DNA from: Candidatus Pantoea formicae
GTDB lineage: Bacteria; Pseudomonadota; Gammaproteobacteria; Enterobacterales; Enterobacteriaceae
Assembly (NCBI RefSeq): GCF_011752625.1
Contig: NZ_VWXD01000005.1
Span: 1 to 64,000 of the forward strand
Length of the DNA: 64,000 bases
Direction: 5' to 3'
The translations under genes were made by a program, and so were the position numbers. Positions 60,666-64,000 of the stretch are shown one piece after another. The notes under the pieces are model-generated. The model did not search any database. It had not been told where the DNA came from and was given only the letters and a program-made list of their open reading frames with translations. How positions within the stretch are numbered: the first letter of the stretch is position 1; each line of letters begins with the position of its first letter.

Positions 60666-61658
60666 ATGTCCGATTTAATCAGTGTGGCAAAGCTGGCTGG
60701 CGTTTCACGCGCTACCGCCGCTCGCGCATTTTCTGATCCCCATCTGTTGCGGCCGGACACGCTGGAAAAAGTGTTGGCTGCCTCAGAGCAGCTCGGTTTT
60801 CGCCCCAACCATATTGCGCGTCAGTTACGCACCCAAAGCTCTACTACGTTGGGGGTGTTGCTGCCTTCGCTGCTGAACCCGATTTTCTCGCGCCAGTTAC
60901 AAGCCATGGAGCGCCAGGCGCGCGCGGCGGGTTACGGTTTGCTGGTGGCAACCAGTGATTATCAGCCCGAGCGCGAAGCGGCGATCGTTGAACATATGCT
61001 GCGGCAGCGGGTGGCCGGTCTAGTGCTTACCGTAGCGGATGCGGATAACAGCGCCGTGTTGAACACGCTGCATGACGCCGGCATGCCGTTTGTATTGGCG
61101 CACAACGTCCCTCAGCAGAGTCACTGGCCTGCGATCTGTGTGGACAACCGCCAGGCAATGCAGGAAGCCACGGCACATTTATTGGCTCTCGGCCATCGAC
61201 ACATCGGAATGGTCGCCGGACCGATGTTGCAATCGGATCGTGCGCGTTTGCGTTATCAGGGCTACTGCGATGCCATGCACAGCGCCGGTCTGCACGCGCT
61301 GCCGGTGATTGAAATGACCAGCCACACGCATTCTGATTTTGCCCTGCTGCAACCGCAGTTGCAGGGTGATGCGCCGCTGACTGCGGTGATTTGTACTAAC
61401 GATTTGCTCGCCATCAGCCTGATAGGCGCAGCGGCACGTGCCAGTGTGCGCGTTCCGCAGCAACTGTCGGTGATGGGCTTTGATGGCATCGATATTGGCG
61501 AGCAGATTGCGCCGTCGCTGGCGAGCGTCTCGCAGCCAGCCGACATGCTCGGTGCCTGTGCAATAGACATGCTGTTACAACAAGCCAGCCGCGGCACCCG
61601 CGTACTGGCCCATCGGTTGCGGATCGGCGAAAGCATCGCTGCTACTTCGATTAACTAA
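60666..61658 (+). CDS. LacI-family transcriptional regulator
   Basis: The helix-turn-helix ISVAKLAGVSRATAARAFSD is followed by the hinge NHIARQLRTQSSTTLGVLLP and a periplasmic-binding-protein-like effector domain ending with FDGIDIGEQIAPSLASV. ATG 60666 gives 330 residues. It stands just ahead of a binding-protein-dependent importer in the same direction, which is the likely target; the effector is unknown. Confidence 0.88.
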   Translation: MSDLISVAKLAGVSRATAARAFSDPHLLRPDTLEKVLAASEQLGFRPNHIARQLRTQSSTTLGVLLPSLLNPIFSRQLQAMERQARAAGYGLLVATSDYQPEREAAIVEHMLRQRVAGLVLTVADADNSAVLNTLHDAGMPFVLAHNVPQQSHWPAICVDNRQAMQEATAHLLALGHRHIGMVAGPMLQSDRARLRYQGYCDAMHSAGLHALPVIEMTSHTHSDFALLQPQLQGDAPLTAVICTNDLLAISLIGAAARASVRVPQQLSVMGFDGIDIGEQIAPSLASVSQPADMLGACAIDMLLQQASRGTRVLAHRLRIGESIAATSIN

Positions 61659-61662
61659 AATC

Positions 61663-61855
61663 ATGCCCAAAATAATTCGAGCTGCAGGACAAAAGCGACT
61701 TTGGTTGCTTTTGAACAGCGTGAGCGCTGGCCCGAAGGGTGAGGCCACAGGCCGAATCACGCGGCAAGTGTATTTGGACCGGGAGCTTACATCAGTAAGT
61801 GACTGGGCTAAATACACGCAGTCAACGCACCTGTAGCTTGAAGTATGAAGGGCAT
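61663..61855. repeat. Hairpin-type intergenic repeat, family A (copy 3)
   Basis: Outer arms ATGCCC...TTCGAGCTGCAGG and CCTGTAGCTTGAAGTATG...GGGCAT fold back imperfectly. The middle has GAGCTTACATCAGTAAGTGA, identical to copy 2 in that block, and a CAGCG-TGAG-CGCTG hairpin. It fills nearly the whole gap between the LacI gene and the importer. Confidence 0.7.
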
Positions 61856-61876
61856 TTCCAACACCAGGGAACCAAA

Positions 61877-62899
61877 ATGAATCTTCAACGCAAAATTAAA
61901 ATTCTTGCAGGAGCGATCGCGCTGACCGCCGGTTCGCTGTTCAGCATGATGACGCAGGCCGCTGAAACCGCGATCTGCTACAACTGTCCGCCCGAGTGGG
62001 CTGACTGGGGCACACAGCTCAAAGCCATTGCCAAAGACACGGGCATCACCGTGCCACAAGACAACAAAAACTCCGGCCAGGCGCTGGCGCAAATGGTGGC
62101 GGAGAAAGGCAATCCGGTGGCAGATGTGGTTTATTACGGCGTCAGTTTCGGCATCCAGGCCGACAGCGCGGGCGTCATCACTGGCTATAAGCCCGCCCAC
62201 TGGGATGAAATCCCAGCTGGAATGAAAGATCCCAACGGTAAATGGGTAGCGCTGCACTCTGGCACTATGGGCTTTATGGTTAACGTGGATGCATTGGGTG
62301 GCGCACCCGTCCCACAATCTTGGGACGATCTGCTCAAACCTGAATACAAAGGGATGATCGGTTACCTCGATCCCGCCAGTGCCTTTGTCGGATATGTGGC
62401 TGCTGTGGCCGTTAACCAGGCGAAAGGCGGCAACATGCAGGACTTCACGCCAGCGCTGAACTGGTTCAAGAAACTGCAGGCTAACCAGCCGATCGTACCT
62501 AAGCAGACCGCCTATGCGCGTCTGATTTCCGGCGAAATTCCGATCCTGCTCGACTACGACTTCAACGCCTACCGCGCGAAATATAAGGATCATGCCAACG
62601 TGGCATTTGTGATCCCGAAAGAGGGCACAGTCACCGTACCTTACGTGATAAGCCTGGTGAAGAATGCGCCGCATGAAGCCAATGGTAAGAAAGTGATCGA
62701 CTACGTGCTGTCAGACAAAGGTCAGGCGATCTGGGCAAATGCCTTCCTGCGTCCGGTGCGTACTTCCGCGATGTCTCCTGAAGCCAAGAAGTTCTTCTTA
62801 CCAGACAGTGATTATGCTCGCGCTCAAACCGTTGACTATCAACAGATGGCCGATGCGCAGAAAGCCTTCTCTGCTAAGTACCTGAGTGAGATTCACTAA
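61877..62899 (+). CDS. ABC transporter periplasmic substrate-binding protein
   Basis: The signal peptide is cleaved after TQA (MNLQRKIKILAGAIALTAGS...). The mature protein is a type II binding fold of the iron/polyamine/phosphonate superfamily, with VADVVYYGVSFGIQADSAGV and SGTMGFMVNVDALGG. Length is 340 residues from ATG 61877. I cannot name the substrate. It leads the transporter operon behind a LacI-type regulator. Confidence 0.85.
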   Translation: MNLQRKIKILAGAIALTAGSLFSMMTQAAETAICYNCPPEWADWGTQLKAIAKDTGITVPQDNKNSGQALAQMVAEKGNPVADVVYYGVSFGIQADSAGVITGYKPAHWDEIPAGMKDPNGKWVALHSGTMGFMVNVDALGGAPVPQSWDDLLKPEYKGMIGYLDPASAFVGYVAAVAVNQAKGGNMQDFTPALNWFKKLQANQPIVPKQTAYARLISGEIPILLDYDFNAYRAKYKDHANVAFVIPKEGTVTVPYVISLVKNAPHEANGKKVIDYVLSDKGQAIWANAFLRPVRTSAMSPEAKKFFLPDSDYARAQTVDYQQMADAQKAFSAKYLSEIH

Positions 62900-62901
62900 T
62901 T

Positions 62902-63759
62902 ATGTCGATCTCCGACAACCTGGTGGCTTCACGCCGCCAGGCTCGACGCTTGCCGGGTAGTCGCTGGCTCTGGCTGACGCTGCCCGCACTGCTGTTCTTC
63001 ACTGCGTTTTGGCTGCTGCCGTTTGCTCGGTTACTGCAAATGGGGATGCAGAACGATCGCAGCACGCAGCACAGCGGCTACTGGACGGTGATCAGCCAGC
63101 CAAACTACTTGTTCAGTTTGATGAACACGGTGCTGTTATCTCTGGCTGTGACGTTAGTGACTCTGGTGATTGCCGCGATCGTCGGCTGTTTCCTCGCACG
63201 GCAACGCTTTACGGGACGCGGCACATTATTAGCGCTGCTGACTTTCCCACTGGCTTTTCCTGGCGTGGTAGTGGGGTTTCTGGTGGTGATGCTGGCGGGG
63301 CGTCAGGGATTGCTGGCACAGATCAGCATGAGCCTGGTGCATGAACGCTGGACGTTGGCCTACTCATTGACCGGCCTGTTTATTGGTTATCTCTATTTCT
63401 CGCTGCCGCGCGCCATCGTCACGCTTGTCGCAGCCAGTGAAAAACTCGATCGTTCGCTGGAAGAGGCGGCGCGTTCTCTGGGTGCCAGCCAGTGGCGTAT
63501 TACCTGGGATGTCATCGTACCGGGTTTGCAACCGGCGTTGCTTTCAACCGGAGCACTCTGTTTTGCCACCAGTATGGGCGCCTTTGGCACGGCGTTTACG
63601 CTCGGTACGAATTTAGCCGTGTTGCCGCTGACGATTTATGGCGAATTCACTAACTACGCCAACTTTGCGACGGCAGCAGCTCTCTCAGTGGTGATGGGCG
63701 CGGTGGCGTGGCTGGCGCTGATGTTGGCGCGTCGTGTGGCACATAAGGGGGCGGCATGA
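62902..63759 (+). CDS. ABC transporter permease, first subunit
   Basis: About six membrane helices. The ATPase-contact motif is EEAARSLGASQWRITWDVIVPG, of the spermidine/iron-type permeases. The length is 285 residues. The start is 2 bases after the binding-protein stop, and the stop overlaps the next start as ATGA. Confidence 0.88.
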   Translation: MSISDNLVASRRQARRLPGSRWLWLTLPALLFFTAFWLLPFARLLQMGMQNDRSTQHSGYWTVISQPNYLFSLMNTVLLSLAVTLVTLVIAAIVGCFLARQRFTGRGTLLALLTFPLAFPGVVVGFLVVMLAGRQGLLAQISMSLVHERWTLAYSLTGLFIGYLYFSLPRAIVTLVAASEKLDRSLEEAARSLGASQWRITWDVIVPGLQPALLSTGALCFATSMGAFGTAFTLGTNLAVLPLTIYGEFTNYANFATAAALSVVMGAVAWLALMLARRVAHKGAA

Positions 63760-64000
63760 ATCGTCGCGGATTGTTTAGCCTGCAATTGCTGGTCACTGCG
63801 CTGACCGCACTGTTCATGATCGTGCCGGTGGTGTTGTCGATGCTCGCCGGCGTGACGAACAACTATTTTATCGGCCTGCGCAGCGGTTTGACCCTGAAAT
63901 GGGTTGAGCAAGTGTGGGAAATGTATGCCGACACCTTCTGGCTTTCGCTACTGATTGCGCTGTTCTGCTTACTGGTCACGTTAGTAATTGGCGTACCCGC
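63756..64000 (+). CDS. ABC transporter permease, second subunit (cut by window edge)
   Basis: The open frame starts MNRRGLFSLQLLVTALTALF and runs to the edge, with two membrane helices visible so far. Only about 81 residues can be seen. Position and overlap make it the second permease of the same importer; an ATPase gene is expected beyond the edge. Confidence 0.85.
   Translation, partial: MNRRGLFSLQLLVTALTALFMIVPVVLSMLAGVTNNYFIGLRSGLTLKWVEQVWEMYADTFWLSLLIALFCLLVTLVIGVP

Noticed and set aside
61808..62674. 288-residue open frame on the minus strand
   Set aside because: It runs antisense to the well-supported binding-protein gene and begins or ends in the repeat; the composition is that of a shadow.

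Overview
The window reads as ordinary enterobacterial core chromosome. Gene order largely follows the E. coli suhB-trmJ-isc-pepB ... guaBA ... ppx-ppk-purNM-upp-uraA-hda region, with lineage-specific additions: a quinoprotein glucose dehydrogenase, a protealysin/emfourin pair, a PilW-type lipoprotein gene, a second Pst-like transporter and tandem DsrE-like genes. Protein similarity, moderately high GC and hairpin-type intergenic repeats suggest Erwiniaceae, most likely Pantoea or a close relative. This is an inference from family knowledge; no search was run. No rRNA, tRNA or CRISPR array was seen.

Region by region. 1-6.9 kb: suhB, trmJ, an isc locus reduced to iscR-iscS, then pepB, sseB and sseA. 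7-24.1 kb: a very large alpha-2-macroglobulin gene with pbpC, then ndk, rlmN, pilW-like, rodZ, ispG, hisS, yfgM, bamB and der (envelope building, translation, isoprenoids). 24.1-33.4 kb: gcd behind a long leader, a KGG stress protein, emfourin and protealysin, xseA, and guaB-guaA under a PurR-type site. 33.4-38.7 kb: a patchwork genomic island anchored at the 3' end of guaA. It has three direct repeats of the guaA end, a Shedu-like nuclease, an integrase stub, a large unknown protein with a HEPN-like motif, a broken antitoxin gene and an AT-rich DUF5677-like gene. 38.8-42.8 kb: DUF3750 protein, a 3 x 30-bp tandem repeat, a YodC-type protein, a probable toxin-antitoxin pair with a palindromic operator, mgtE and yfgG. 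42.9-51.8 kb: tehB, ppx, ppk (polyphosphate) divergent from a three-gene Pst-like transporter. 51.8-58.7 kb: purN-purM, upp, uraA, hda, arsC family, bepA. 58.7-64 kb: a 0.6-kb AT-rich gap, two DsrE-like paralogues, a LacI regulator and the start of a binding-protein ABC importer that runs off the right edge.

The two observations most worth following are: (1) the isc operon has lost everything between iscS and pepB (iscU, iscA, hscB, hscA, fdx, iscX), and the IscS C-terminal tail that docks IscU is gone as well, while IscR keeps its cluster ligands and sits behind three tandem IscR-type sites; (2) the guaA-anchored composite island carries at least one recognisable and two unrecognised candidate defence genes.
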